DNA of 30,037 nucleotides from Paratrimastix pyriformis (Eukaryota > Preaxostyla > Paratrimastigidae), in the NCBI GenBank assembly GCA_027972325.1, contig JAPMOS010000314.1, positions 1 through 30,037 on the forward strand, given 5' to 3'. The position numbers and the translations under genes are program-made. This document shows, piece by piece, positions 6,522 through 14,880 of the stretch (positions are counted from its first letter, which is position 1; each line of letters begins with the position of its first letter). The notes below the pieces were generated by a model that was not told the DNA's origin, did not search any database, and saw only the letters and a list, made by a program, of their open reading frames with translations.

Positions 6522-7780
6522 TGGACAGGCCTATCGCCGAAGACTTCAACGAAGAGTGGAGCAAACAGATACGTGAGCATGGCTGGGATTGGATGACCGC
6601 AGAAGAGAAGCTTGGCCACCGCATCTCACTCAACTTATATCGTCAACTCGCGACAGGGAAGCGCGACTCCATGACGAATCCCGAAGCTGTCGCCGTTCTC
6701 GCGATGATGGAGACGTCGTTTCGTGAATACACCAGGGCTATGGCTGAGTATCGTGAGGCGCAAGCGCAGTGGTCCGCCAACGAGGCCCATCTCAACGAAG
6801 GAATTGAGAGCTTTCAGTACGCGTTCAGTCGCAACAAGGCAGTCGAAGTACCGAAGGGTGCGGATCGCACGCTTGAGCGTTACAACCGCTACAATGAGTT
6901 GGAGTTCCTGATGTACGGCACGCAGCCTTCCCGTATCGGATCACGTTTCTGGACCACGGTGGACGTCAATGCGTGGTTCATGACGTTTTATCAGTACCCC
7001 AACAACGCTGCGATCGTACGCTTCTACAGCGAGCTGGCCGCTCACCAATCGCCTCCCGTCAAGCCGGAACCCATCAGCTTCGGTAACGTCTTCTTCAACA
7101 CGCAAACGATCGATGTGAGCATTGTGGGAAACGGTTCTGTGAGTATAGGCACGATGCAGCTAATCAACGCCAGCGATTCCATGTTCCAAGTTCAGACGCT
7201 CGCCACTATGACGGCACAAGAGCGTGCAGTGGCCAGTGAGACCGCACGATACTACACAGCGCTACGTCACATTGCGGAAGTGCAGAATGATCATCGCATG
7301 TCGCTCCAGGCTGAGGCCAAGACGATTGCTCAACGGACGGCGGAGCTGCGTCAGATGAAAGCAACCTACTCGCTGCTGTCTGATTTGGGTTCTGTTGAAA
7401 AGCGCTACCGCATGACGCTTCCCGAGTATGGCCGCGAGATCAAGTTCATCTCGGAGACGGAGGCATCGCAGCGTGATCTGGAGCGCATTATGTTGCATCT
7501 ACATGAGAGCATCGCATACGACAGCTCGCAGCTGACTGAGAGCGTCAAGGCATTCGAGACGCGCAAGACGCAGTTTGACCAGATGATTAACTCGCAACTC
7601 ACAACCGAAAACACGTACCATTACGAAGCGCTGCGACGTATCTCAAGCGAACCCACTCCGGCACCTGCTCCCGTACCTGTTATCACGCCTGTCGTCGACC
7701 CACCTGCGCCAGGGCACACTTTCAACAAGCCTCTCATCGCTTCAGTAGCCACCGTACTCGGCTTGCTGATGATCGCGTAA
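6521..7780 (+). CDS. Coiled-coil protein with C-terminal membrane anchor
   Basis: 419 residues. The N-terminal half is helical (MTAEEKLGHRISLNLYRQL...). A beta-looking middle follows (ISFGNVFFNTQTIDVSIVGNGSVSIGTMQL, about 188-217), then a long charged helical stretch likely to form a coiled coil (about 225-370), a Pro/Ala/Val-rich spacer (about 375-400) and a short C-terminal hydrophobic segment (LIASVATVLGLLMIA), a tail-anchor layout. It sits between the zinc-finger and fibre genes under its own box. A virion protein anchored in a membrane, perhaps supporting the fibre, fits the layout. No family was recognised. Confidence 0.72.
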   Translation: MDRPIAEDFNEEWSKQIREHGWDWMTAEEKLGHRISLNLYRQLATGKRDSMTNPEAVAVLAMMETSFREYTRAMAEYREAQAQWSANEAHLNEGIESFQYAFSRNKAVEVPKGADRTLERYNRYNELEFLMYGTQPSRIGSRFWTTVDVNAWFMTFYQYPNNAAIVRFYSELAAHQSPPVKPEPISFGNVFFNTQTIDVSIVGNGSVSIGTMQLINASDSMFQVQTLATMTAQERAVASETARYYTALRHIAEVQNDHRMSLQAEAKTIAQRTAELRQMKATYSLLSDLGSVEKRYRMTLPEYGREIKFISETEASQRDLERIMLHLHESIAYDSSQLTESVKAFETRKTQFDQMINSQLTTENTYHYEALRRISSEPTPAPAPVPVITPVVDPPAPGHTFNKPLIASVATVLGLLMIA

Positions 7781-7806
7781 ACGGCACAGTGTCGCGAAGC
7801 CACCTA

Positions 7807-7825
7807 TTTTTTTGTCGTCGCTAAA
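7807..7825 (+). promoter_or_regulatory. T-run/AAA upstream box
   Basis: T7 (7807-7813), 9 bases, then TAAATG holding the start codon. With 5402 it is one of the two copies with an exact TAAATG. Confidence 0.72.
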
Positions 7826-8943
7826 TGGCTGACTCAAGCACTAGTATTCAAGCTGCGCAGCTCGTTCTCTGTCCTGGAGCATCATCTGCGCAAATCACAA
7901 CCAGTAGCAACAACCCGGTCAAGTTTCCAACAGGTGCTATCACGTCATCGCTTTCCGTTACTGGAGCGTCCGACTTCGTGGGTGATGTTGTGTTTCATGG
8001 CAACGTCGCGCTCTCACAAGCACCAACAATGGACCTCAAGCTGCGGCAACTCACTGACGTCTCAATCGCTGCAGACGACACCACTGATAAACGGCTGATG
8101 CGTTACGACACGGTCTTGGGGAAATGGGTGGCGGATATCACGTACAACGAAGCGGCCTCGTCGGGCACGGTCGTGAAGCGGACGGCAAACGGGACAATCA
8201 ACGCGGCGGTGATCAATGCGTCGGGATCGCTTGTTGCGGACACGGTTTCTGAACGTACGGCCGACCATGGCGTGAGTGTGGATGGCGTGACGATGCGTGA
8301 TGGGATGGTGAATGCAACAAAACTCGTGACTGCTACCGTGGAGACAGCAACGCCTTCTCTTACTGACCTGAACTTGAACGGCGTTACAGTGCGCGGAGGC
8401 AACCTCACTGCGCAAACTCTGAGACTCAGCGGGCTTGCTTCGGGAGACGTTTATAGCACGAATGGCGCCATCACTGTTGTGGCTAATCGCGATCGCACCG
8501 GCTTCGAGTCGTTCGGCAACACGCCAGGTTATGCATTCGACGCGTCTTATCACCTCGCCGTTGAGAGCGGCACAGGATGGGTTGCCGGGAAGCGTTTCGC
8601 GTGGACTCCTGCCGTACTGAACACTGACACGACACTCGGTACTCCCACGCATCTCACAGTTGGAGGTGATGGGGCTCTCGCGATTACGGGTGATGATTCT
8701 GATTCGATATGGACGGGCAGCGTCGTGCTGCTCACCTTCCTACACACGGCGGCGCGGAGCTACGTGACGAACGACTATCTCACGACGGTTGATACGAGCC
8801 CTCTCTGCATGACCGCGCTAGATCACGCCGTAGGGACGACGCTCTCACCCGACTTCGCAGCCACGCTAACGGGAACGCAACTCGCGCTCGCCGTATACCC
8901 TTTCGTACCGCGGCATCACAATCAAGTCTGCGGCAATCACTAA
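7825..8943 (+). CDS. Fibre-like protein, N-terminal-type region
   Basis: 372 residues, rich in Thr, Ser, Ala, Val and Gly with little charge. Short repeated beta motifs of the fibre type occur (VDGVTMRDGMVNA near 151-163 and LNGVTVRGGNLTA near 183-195). Such repeats build trimeric beta-helical stalks in phage and viral fibres. No signal peptide or membrane segment is visible. The gene has a strong T7-9-AAATG box and is followed on the same strand by the S74-ended fibre frame, which has no box of its own. The two are probably parts of one fibre locus. Role inferred: host attachment from the virion surface. Confidence 0.7.
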   Translation: MADSSTSIQAAQLVLCPGASSAQITTSSNNPVKFPTGAITSSLSVTGASDFVGDVVFHGNVALSQAPTMDLKLRQLTDVSIAADDTTDKRLMRYDTVLGKWVADITYNEAASSGTVVKRTANGTINAAVINASGSLVADTVSERTADHGVSVDGVTMRDGMVNATKLVTATVETATPSLTDLNLNGVTVRGGNLTAQTLRLSGLASGDVYSTNGAITVVANRDRTGFESFGNTPGYAFDASYHLAVESGTGWVAGKRFAWTPAVLNTDTTLGTPTHLTVGGDGALAITGDDSDSIWTGSVVLLTFLHTAARSYVTNDYLTTVDTSPLCMTALDHAVGTTLSPDFAATLTGTQLALAVYPFVPRHHNQVCGNH

Positions 8944-9073
8944 CGTTACCGAGATCCACAACTTTGCGTTCACCGGCGGCGTTTGGAGTGTCCCACAGAT
9001 TAGCAGCAGCATCATTGCACGGACGAGCTCAGGCGCGCAAAGCACAAACTACAGCGTACATCTGCTCGGGCTG

Positions 9074-10954
9074 ATGCCCTGCGCGGCGGGCCCAATCGTC
9101 GTAGATATTTTGAGTCCTAACACGTTCACTTCAGCGCCCGAAGCGGCCATCTCCATTGATAACCGGGCGACAAGCATCCAGTTCGTTGGGTCGCTTGCCA
9201 TGCTTCACGTCGTGCCGTTCATGTGGGTCATCCTTCAGAATGCGACGAGCGTAGTGGCCTCAACCTATCCAATCCGTCCACCGAGTGCTCCGACGCGCGA
9301 GAAGCTGGTCCTCACGATGAACGATCTCAGCGATTCCATGTTCAGCATCAATGGTGGCATCGGCAAGATATTCCGGCCTGATGCGACGCGCGCCCTCGTG
9401 ATTAACTCCATCGCGTCCGAGTCCTACACCACAATGAGCAGCGCACTCAAGCTCACGTACGGTGGCTACACGACAGGGTTTGTATCACGTGCGGCAGATG
9501 GAGTACTCAGCATGACCACAGGATCGGCGACGGCAACCAACTCGAGCGTCGTGTTGCGTGATGCGACTGGTGCGAGCGCCTTCACCACACTCTCAACCAG
9601 CGGGGCAGCGACGATTGGCGGCATCCTCACTGTTCCCTCAGTTGCATCGGCGGGAAACCTCAAGTTGCTTCTGAGCGGTTCGAACACAACGTGCGGCGTG
9701 TATTGGGGTGGCTCAACTGCGGGATCTGGTCTTGATGGTGTGGGCACTCCGCCGTCATGCACTGCACTCGCACTCACTGGCAACTGTTTACGTCTCAAGA
9801 CAGGCACCTCAACGGCCGGAACGGGTCTCATCGTCGAGGATAACAGCGGCGCCGTTAACTTTGCCGTGAACACATCTGGCGCGTCATACTCCCGTGGGAA
9901 TCACATCCTTGGTGGGTCGCTCACCGTTGGCGGAACGACCTCCGCGAGCTTGCTGGGTACTGATTCAACGGGTCTTGTCGTTGCCCGCACTGCTTCAAGC
10001 AACTCGGCGATAAATACCTATGCCCTCCGCGCTGGTGACGGATCATGCGGCTTCCATAAAGTTACTGGACCTGTTGGAAGTACGTTGCGGCTGGTTATGA
10101 ACGGCACAGATCCAAACTGGGGGATGTATTACTCAGCTGTTGGTGCTACCGCACTGAACACTAACATCTATGCGCCAGGTTGCAGCCCGATTGGCTTGAG
10201 TGGCCCCGCAATCCATCTGAGCACATACAACGCTGACTCGGCAGGGTTCGTTTATGAGTCGACAAGTGGAACGTCTGGAACGACAGCAGTGCCGCAGTTT
10301 GCAGTTAACGCGCTTACCGGCAACACGTACGTGAATGGGACTCTCACCGTCAACGGTTCGGAAGCGCGCATTGCCACTGTCGCGAACGCGAATGCTCTCA
10401 CCATGCAGTCCGACCAGAACGTAGTGGTGATCTCGGCCGATGTATCAGGTGCGATATACGCAGCCAACTCAAGCAACCCCAGCATCTTCTTACGCGCAGA
10501 AGGCGTCGACGTTATCAAGCTCAACAAGACCAAGTTCTACTCTCCTGTCGCACGCCAGACAACGCTGGATACGGATGGCCTGGACCTCCGTATCGACAAC
10601 GACGGTAAGATTGGCCTGCCTGGGTCAGCTGCCAAGTACAAGACCGATATCGTCAACATGGAAGACACGTCCTCGTTATATCGGCTGCGGCCGGTTAACT
10701 TCCGGTATAGGAGCGATCCATCCGGCGCGAAGTGTTATGGTTTGATTGCCGATGAAGCCGTGACCGTGTGTCCCGATCTCGTACGTATGAAGGACGGCGA
10801 AGTGGAGGGCCTTTACGATCACAAGTTGCCGTTCATGCTGCTGAACGAGATCCAGAAACAGCACGCCACTATTGTCTCGCTACAAGCTCAAGTTGATGAC
10901 CTGCGCTCCGGCATGGCGGCGCTGCTTGAGCTGGTGAAGTCAAAGCTGCAGTAA
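9074..10954 (+). CDS. Fibre-like protein ending in S74 intramolecular chaperone
   Basis: 626 residues. The body (about 1-510) is a low-charge, Gly/Thr/Ser-rich beta-repeat region with recurring VGGT-, NTSGASY- and LTVNGS-type turns. The last 110 residues form a Peptidase S74 (endosialidase-type) chaperone domain. The candidate Ser-Lys pair is S518 and K523 in GSAAKYKTDI, spaced as in S74 and MYRF proteins. It is followed by the YRLRPVNFRY stretch, the CYGLIADEAV stretch and a final heptad-like helix (about 595-626). Known: S74 domains fold trimeric fibres and then cut themselves off. Inference: the surface fibre of the particle is matured this way. Confidence 0.82.
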   Translation: MPCAAGPIVVDILSPNTFTSAPEAAISIDNRATSIQFVGSLAMLHVVPFMWVILQNATSVVASTYPIRPPSAPTREKLVLTMNDLSDSMFSINGGIGKIFRPDATRALVINSIASESYTTMSSALKLTYGGYTTGFVSRAADGVLSMTTGSATATNSSVVLRDATGASAFTTLSTSGAATIGGILTVPSVASAGNLKLLLSGSNTTCGVYWGGSTAGSGLDGVGTPPSCTALALTGNCLRLKTGTSTAGTGLIVEDNSGAVNFAVNTSGASYSRGNHILGGSLTVGGTTSASLLGTDSTGLVVARTASSNSAINTYALRAGDGSCGFHKVTGPVGSTLRLVMNGTDPNWGMYYSAVGATALNTNIYAPGCSPIGLSGPAIHLSTYNADSAGFVYESTSGTSGTTAVPQFAVNALTGNTYVNGTLTVNGSEARIATVANANALTMQSDQNVVVISADVSGAIYAANSSNPSIFLRAEGVDVIKLNKTKFYSPVARQTTLDTDGLDLRIDNDGKIGLPGSAAKYKTDIVNMEDTSSLYRLRPVNFRYRSDPSGAKCYGLIADEAVTVCPDLVRMKDGEVEGLYDHKLPFMLLNEIQKQHATIVSLQAQVDDLRSGMAALLELVKSKLQ

Positions 10955-10990
10955 AGCGTGCCATTTTTCGGTTGCACTCGCAGGTGTCTA

Positions 10991-11007
10991 TTTTTTCCAA
11001 GTCGAAA
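10991..11007 (+). promoter_or_regulatory. T-run/AAA upstream box
   Basis: T6 (10991-10996), 8 bases, AAATG at 11005-11009. Clear copy. Confidence 0.7.
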
Positions 11008-11942
11008 TGGCTGTACCAACACAAGCAATCTCTGCTCAAGTCAAAGCACTCCAAGCAGATCTTCAGGCGCGTTCCGCTGCTGCGACGGTGATGGAACCAG
11101 TGAACGTGCCACCCCCTCCCACGCTTGCCGTCGACCCGGCCGGCGTTCCTAACCCTCCTGTCGAACCCACAGACGAGATCGTGGAGATAGAGTTTGCGGA
11201 CAAGGTGAAGCGCAACATCAAGGCTTCATGGCAACTCCAAGTGCCGCTTCTCGCATCGAGCAAGATCATGCGCAGCTCACTCAAGTTTGACCGATACATC
11301 TTTCCCCTCCTGAACGGCGACACGTTGCGGTGGAGTGAGGACGTGGACACAAAGCGCGAGCTCGGCGAGATGGTAGAGGAGCTGCGATGCTACGGGATGG
11401 TGCTTTCGGAAGGGCAACTCCAGTCGGTCTCGGACGGCAGCGGCTTCACGCGCCAGATCAACAAGGTACGCGACTATATCAACTCTCATGAGGCCGCATG
11501 CTTCAACCGCTCGTACAGAAATGCTACCAGCCAGTTCGCGGTTGAGTGGGACAAGTACGTGATGGTGCTCGCTGCGAAACTCCAGTGCGACAAGATGGAG
11601 TCCCTCAAGTTCACACTGCTCCGTGATACCGTGGTGTCGAAGGATATCTACAGCTTGCTTGATCTGAACCTCAAGTATCGAAACGTGGTGTATGAGTTCT
11701 TTGACTGGTTTGATGCGTTTGTGATCAAGGGCGACAGGGAAGGCCTCGTGCGGCGCACGGTGGATATTGCGCTGAACATCGATACCAGTGCTCTCAATGG
11801 AGCTGCTGACGTGATGGCGATCGTGAGCAACGTCTTAACCAGCTTCAAGGGTTCAAGCATCAACAAGGATACAGTACTCGCCAAACTCGTGAGTATTGCC
11901 AAGGTGAGTGATCTTCGTGGACAAGGCGAGACATCGACATAA
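11007..11942 (+). CDS. Helical protein of unknown function
   Basis: 311 residues. The first 30 residues are helical (ISAQVKALQADLQARSAAA). A Pro-rich linker covers about 35-55, and the remainder is a mostly helical globular domain with many charged residues (KLQCDKMESLKFTLLRD, FDWFDAFVIKGDREGLVRR, DVMAIVSNVLTSF). No membrane segment, zinc site or nucleotide-binding motif is seen. Its stop codon overlaps an ATG of the downstream frame, but that frame is better started at 12023. It belongs to the boxed virion-gene series, so a structural or assembly role is likely. Family not recognised. Confidence 0.72.
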   Translation: MAVPTQAISAQVKALQADLQARSAAATVMEPVNVPPPPTLAVDPAGVPNPPVEPTDEIVEIEFADKVKRNIKASWQLQVPLLASSKIMRSSLKFDRYIFPLLNGDTLRWSEDVDTKRELGEMVEELRCYGMVLSEGQLQSVSDGSGFTRQINKVRDYINSHEAACFNRSYRNATSQFAVEWDKYVMVLAAKLQCDKMESLKFTLLRDTVVSKDIYSLLDLNLKYRNVVYEFFDWFDAFVIKGDREGLVRRTVDIALNIDTSALNGAADVMAIVSNVLTSFKGSSINKDTVLAKLVSIAKVSDLRGQGETST

Positions 11943-11993
11943 TGCCCCCTGTGACGAAAAGGCCCCGATTTTCGATGATGTTGCGTCCCATGA

Positions 11994-12013
11994 TTTTTTT
12001 GTATGCAGCAAAA
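11994..12013 (+). promoter_or_regulatory. T-run/AAAA upstream box deciding the start at 12023
   Basis: T7 (11994-12000), 9 bases, AAAA (12010-12013), then the ATG at 12023. It lies inside the longer frame that begins at 11942, so the shorter protein is favoured. Confidence 0.65.
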
Positions 12014-12022
12014 GCAAGCCAG

Positions 12023-13012
12023 ATGCTCAATTTCTTGAACGGTACGAGTGTGAGTCTCACAGCAAAGAAGCCCGCAGATCCTAATCGGGTGCCTCTTGCC
12101 CCAGGATTTACCTATAGCGTGCGTGCGCCGCCTGCCCCAGCAAAAACGAAGGGTCAGAAGGTTGATATCGCATTAGAGAAATTTGACGATATTGCGCGCC
12201 TGTATTATTGCACCAAATGGGATGGGTCGCCTTATGAAGAGGCAGCCCAGGACGAGCTGTGGCGGCGGGCGGAGAAATTTGTTAAGGCGATGAAGAAGCA
12301 CAATGCGAAGCCGCGCTATCCGGAAGAAGTCAAGCAAGAAATGAAGAGGGTTTATCACGAGGCATTTGACCGGACGCATGATCGAACTGCGGCGATGCGT
12401 GCGATGATGGGAGTGTCCTCTCGTTATTTTGGTCAGAAGTACGCTGGAATGACTGAGGAGCAGAAGAAGCAGGCAAAGGCTGCAGAAGCCCGTCAGAAAC
12501 GGGAAGAAAAGCGAGCCGAACTTGAGCCGATGCGGCAGCGGCTGCGCGAATACAACGCGCGTCGCCTGAGTCTCAAACAAGATATTGTCAGCCGCCTCCA
12601 AGCTGCGTCGACACTCCCTGAGCGAGCCCAGATTATGAAGACCTACCGAACAAATCTGAAGGCCCTCGGACCACGGCCGGCAGTTAGACGAACAGGCCGA
12701 ATGGATCCCGGGCTGAGCAGGCATCTCACAGCAAGCAAAGTAGCGTTTGGAACAACCAAAGGCAGGCCGCGGATCGACTATGGGAGTCGTCTCCCTTACA
12801 TGTCGCTTGGAGCGAAGCCGGAACGTGCCGTGCCGGCGCCTCTTCCGCCTCGGGCACTAGTATCGCCGCAGTACACCACAACACTTCCCCCACCTTCGGC
12901 TAGCGTGATGGAGGCTGCTCGCGAGGCTGCATTCCGTCGTACGGTCGCTGAGTCGGATCCAGCCTACGATAGGCGACGGCGGGCCTTCGCGAGAGAAGTT
13001 GGGGTATTGTAA
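12023..13012 (+). CDS. Basic, Lys/Arg-rich protein, possible DNA-binding core protein
   Basis: 329 residues from the ATG at 12023; a start at 11942 would add 27 residues and overlap the preceding stop, but the box at 11994-12013 argues against it. The protein is strongly basic. A central charged helical stretch (EEQKKQAKAAEARQKREEK and following) is followed by an Arg-rich region (RPAVRRTGRMDPG) and a Pro-rich tail, ending RRRRAFAREVGVL. No membrane segment or enzyme motif is seen. A DNA-condensing or core protein is a reasonable guess; the family was not recognised. Confidence 0.7.
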   Translation: MLNFLNGTSVSLTAKKPADPNRVPLAPGFTYSVRAPPAPAKTKGQKVDIALEKFDDIARLYYCTKWDGSPYEEAAQDELWRRAEKFVKAMKKHNAKPRYPEEVKQEMKRVYHEAFDRTHDRTAAMRAMMGVSSRYFGQKYAGMTEEQKKQAKAAEARQKREEKRAELEPMRQRLREYNARRLSLKQDIVSRLQAASTLPERAQIMKTYRTNLKALGPRPAVRRTGRMDPGLSRHLTASKVAFGTTKGRPRIDYGSRLPYMSLGAKPERAVPAPLPPRALVSPQYTTTLPPPSASVMEAAREAAFRRTVAESDPAYDRRRRAFAREVGVL

Positions 13013-13033
13013 ATGCCATCCAAAATTCCTCAA

Positions 13034-13050
13034 TTTTTTGAGTTCTAAAA
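13034..13050 (+). promoter_or_regulatory. T-run/AAAA upstream box of an interrupted gene
   Basis: T6 (13034-13039), 7 bases, AAAA (13047-13050). It sits just upstream of an outer-element gene start that is cut by the inner segment. Confidence 0.55.
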
Positions 13051-13084
13051 TTGGATATGAATTATCAGGAGCCAAAACAAAGCC

Positions 13085-13198
13085 ATGAGTCAGTCGCTTA
13101 TTCTCACCGGAATCCAGGAAACCGCAAAGCGGAACCTGGTCAAATATCTGAAGTACGTCGGGTATGAGCAGCTTCCCACCAGACACCGAGTTGATTAG
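13085..13198 (+). CDS. Beginning of an outer-element gene interrupted by the inner segment
   Basis: From the ATG at 13085 a protein-like stretch of about 30 residues reads MSQSLILTGIQETAKRNLVK then a Tyr/Leu-rich continuation, before entering the AT-richer inner segment near 13190. The T-run/AAAA box at 13034 and the outer-type composition assign it to the outer element. A second ATG at 13057 in another frame is possible. The function cannot be told from this piece. Confidence 0.4.
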   Translation: MSQSLILTGIQETAKRNLVKYLKYVGYEQLPTRHRVD

Positions 13199-13697
13199 TC
13201 AGTACGAGCAGCTCATTGATGTCGTTTTCACGTTTGAGTGAAATCTTTGCCTTCTTAGGTTTCTTTGGAGGCTTAGGGAAATGAATTGCACGAGGTGCTC
13301 TTGGACGTGCTTTGAGTGCTTGTTTTGCTTGTTCCTGTTGTTGTTCGAATTCTTCTACAGCCTGTTGCATGAGTTTTTGTTCAGTTTCGACTTGTTCCTT
13401 TGTCTTAAACACAATTTTACCATCAGGTATTTCATTGTGTAGTTGGTCTTTACGAAGAAGGAAGTCCATATTATCAATCAGTTCATCCGACGATTTTTCT
13501 TTAGGCTCTTCTTTAGACTCATCTTTTGAGTCATCATCAGACTCCTCAGTATCAGTATTTGATTCAACTGAGGCATCATCATTGACACTTTGAGAATCTT
13601 CACTATTTTCATCATCTCCATAAGGTATAGATATTTCACTCGATGAAGAGACAAAAGACTGTAAATCCTCATCAGATTCAGATACACTGTCAGACAT
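13140..13697 (-). CDS. Acidic-to-basic charged protein (inner segment)
   Basis: 185 residues from the ATG at 13697. The first 75 residues are extremely acidic and Ser-rich (SDSVSESDEDLQSFVSSSSE and onward). A Gln/Glu-rich helical middle follows (QVETEQKLMQQAVEEFEQQQ), then a basic Pro/Lys stretch (FPKPPKKPKKAKISLKR) and a short hydrophobic helix. The final residues are read from outer-element DNA across the border near 13190, so the native C-terminus probably differs. It diverges from the inner ATPase gene. The charge layout suggests a scaffold or histone-chaperone-like virion protein; the family was not recognised. Confidence 0.6.
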   Translation of the reverse strand: MSDSVSESDEDLQSFVSSSSEISIPYGDDENSEDSQSVNDDASVESNTDTEESDDDSKDESKEEPKEKSSDELIDNMDFLLRKDQLHNEIPDGKIVFKTKEQVETEQKLMQQAVEEFEQQQEQAKQALKARPRAPRAIHFPKPPKKPKKAKISLKRENDINELLVLTNQLGVWWEAAHTRRTSDI

Positions 13698-13763
13698 ATT
13701 AGTTAACTAATACAGTTCACACACAAAATATTTTTTCTATATAGATTATAGTTACAATTCAAA
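13698..13763. promoter_or_regulatory. Divergent promoter region of the inner segment
   Basis: A 66-base AT-rich spacer separates the divergent starts at 13697 and 13764. It contains TTTTTT followed by CTATATAGATTATAG, which is TATA-like, but no T-run/AAA box of the outer type. Confidence 0.45.
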
Positions 13764-14822
13764 ATGTCGTCTGACTCAGTTAAGGCAAAGAATGGTGAAA
13801 CCATTCATTCGAATGTCCATAAGGATATGGACATTACAGTATATAAGTGTCCTGAGTGTGGAAAAGAATATAAGAGTGAGAAGTGGCTTAAGAAGCATAA
13901 ATGTGCTCCACCAAAAGAAAAGAAAGAGAAGGTTTCTAAGGAGAAGAAGGAGAAGAAGGAGAAGAAGGAGAAGAAAGTGAAAGTGGAAGATGAAGGACAA
14001 AAAGTTGAAGAAGATGAGCAAATTGAGCAGAAGCAAGTTGTCTTTATTCCACCTGAAGTAAAAGAAGATGATGCAAGCATTGTCAAGGTAGGTAATGTCA
14101 AAATGCCTAAGTTCAGTTCATTAGAGATTGTAGATAGGTTCAAAAACAAGAAAGAGCCTTTTATTTCACTACATTATGGTATGAAAGAGAGTGGTAAAAC
14201 GACATCAGTTCTCTCCATTATAAAGCAGATACGAAGTGAGATCGACAAGATCTACCTATTTACAGTTGCACAAGACAATAAAGACAGATATCAGAAAGAG
14301 TTAGGGAACATTCCAGATGACAGATGTTTTGGAGGCTTTGACGATGATGAGACACCATTATTCATTGAGAAGCTCATCAAGTTCCAAGAGAAGACAAAAG
14401 GTAAAAAGTCAGTCTTATTGATATTCGACGATATCTTAGATGGCAACAACAAGTTACACCAAAGTAATATTTTAGGCAGTCTGTTTTGCAATCACAGAAG
14501 ATACAACATCTCAGTCATTCTCACAACACAAATTCCAACAGGTATTTCACCAAGAACAAGGCAGAACACCAATTACTGTTTTGTCCATTACACCAAGAAT
14601 GACTCAGTGAAAGACATGATTTATCATGATTATATGTCGTGTATGAAGAAGGCAGATTTCTTAGAACTATTCGAGAAAGTGACAGCAGACCACAACATTT
14701 TGGTGATCAAGCCTTTGTTACATGACAATTACCTTAACCTTTACAATGCCTATTGGGAGATGAGAGAAGGCTACAGAACCAAGGTAAAAATGGTTGAAGA
14801 ACAAGTGTCGAGCAGCAAATAG
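13764..14822 (+). CDS. A32-type packaging ATPase fused to N-terminal zinc finger (inner segment)
   Basis: 352 residues. An N-terminal finger has C29-x2-C32 and H45-x-C47 (a Cys2-His-Cys pattern). A lysine/glutamate low-complexity linker (about 51-75, repeated EKKEKKE) is followed by the ATPase domain: Walker A GMKESGKT (139-146), Walker B LLIFDD (218-223) and a VILTTQIP sensor stretch. Known: A32-like ATPases package DNA in Polintons, PLVs and giant viruses. The finger fusion mirrors the separate finger gene beside the outer ATPase. Base and codon use differ from the surrounding element (A/T-rich third positions). It is followed by the inner capsid gene, a usual Polinton order. Confidence 0.9.
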   Translation: MSSDSVKAKNGETIHSNVHKDMDITVYKCPECGKEYKSEKWLKKHKCAPPKEKKEKVSKEKKEKKEKKEKKVKVEDEGQKVEEDEQIEQKQVVFIPPEVKEDDASIVKVGNVKMPKFSSLEIVDRFKNKKEPFISLHYGMKESGKTTSVLSIIKQIRSEIDKIYLFTVAQDNKDRYQKELGNIPDDRCFGGFDDDETPLFIEKLIKFQEKTKGKKSVLLIFDDILDGNNKLHQSNILGSLFCNHRRYNISVILTTQIPTGISPRTRQNTNYCFVHYTKNDSVKDMIYHDYMSCMKKADFLELFEKVTADHNILVIKPLLHDNYLNLYNAYWEMREGYRTKVKMVEEQVSSSK

Positions 14823-14880
14823 GTAAGATTTTTATAATTTGAGTATTTTTTTATCTTAGTATGATATTAATTATCACACT

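Noticed and set aside
7825-10954. Integrated bacteriophage, suggested by the S74 fibre
   Set aside because: Capsid, A32-type ATPase, polymerase fusion, TATA box and absence of ribosome-binding sites all indicate a eukaryotic virus lineage.
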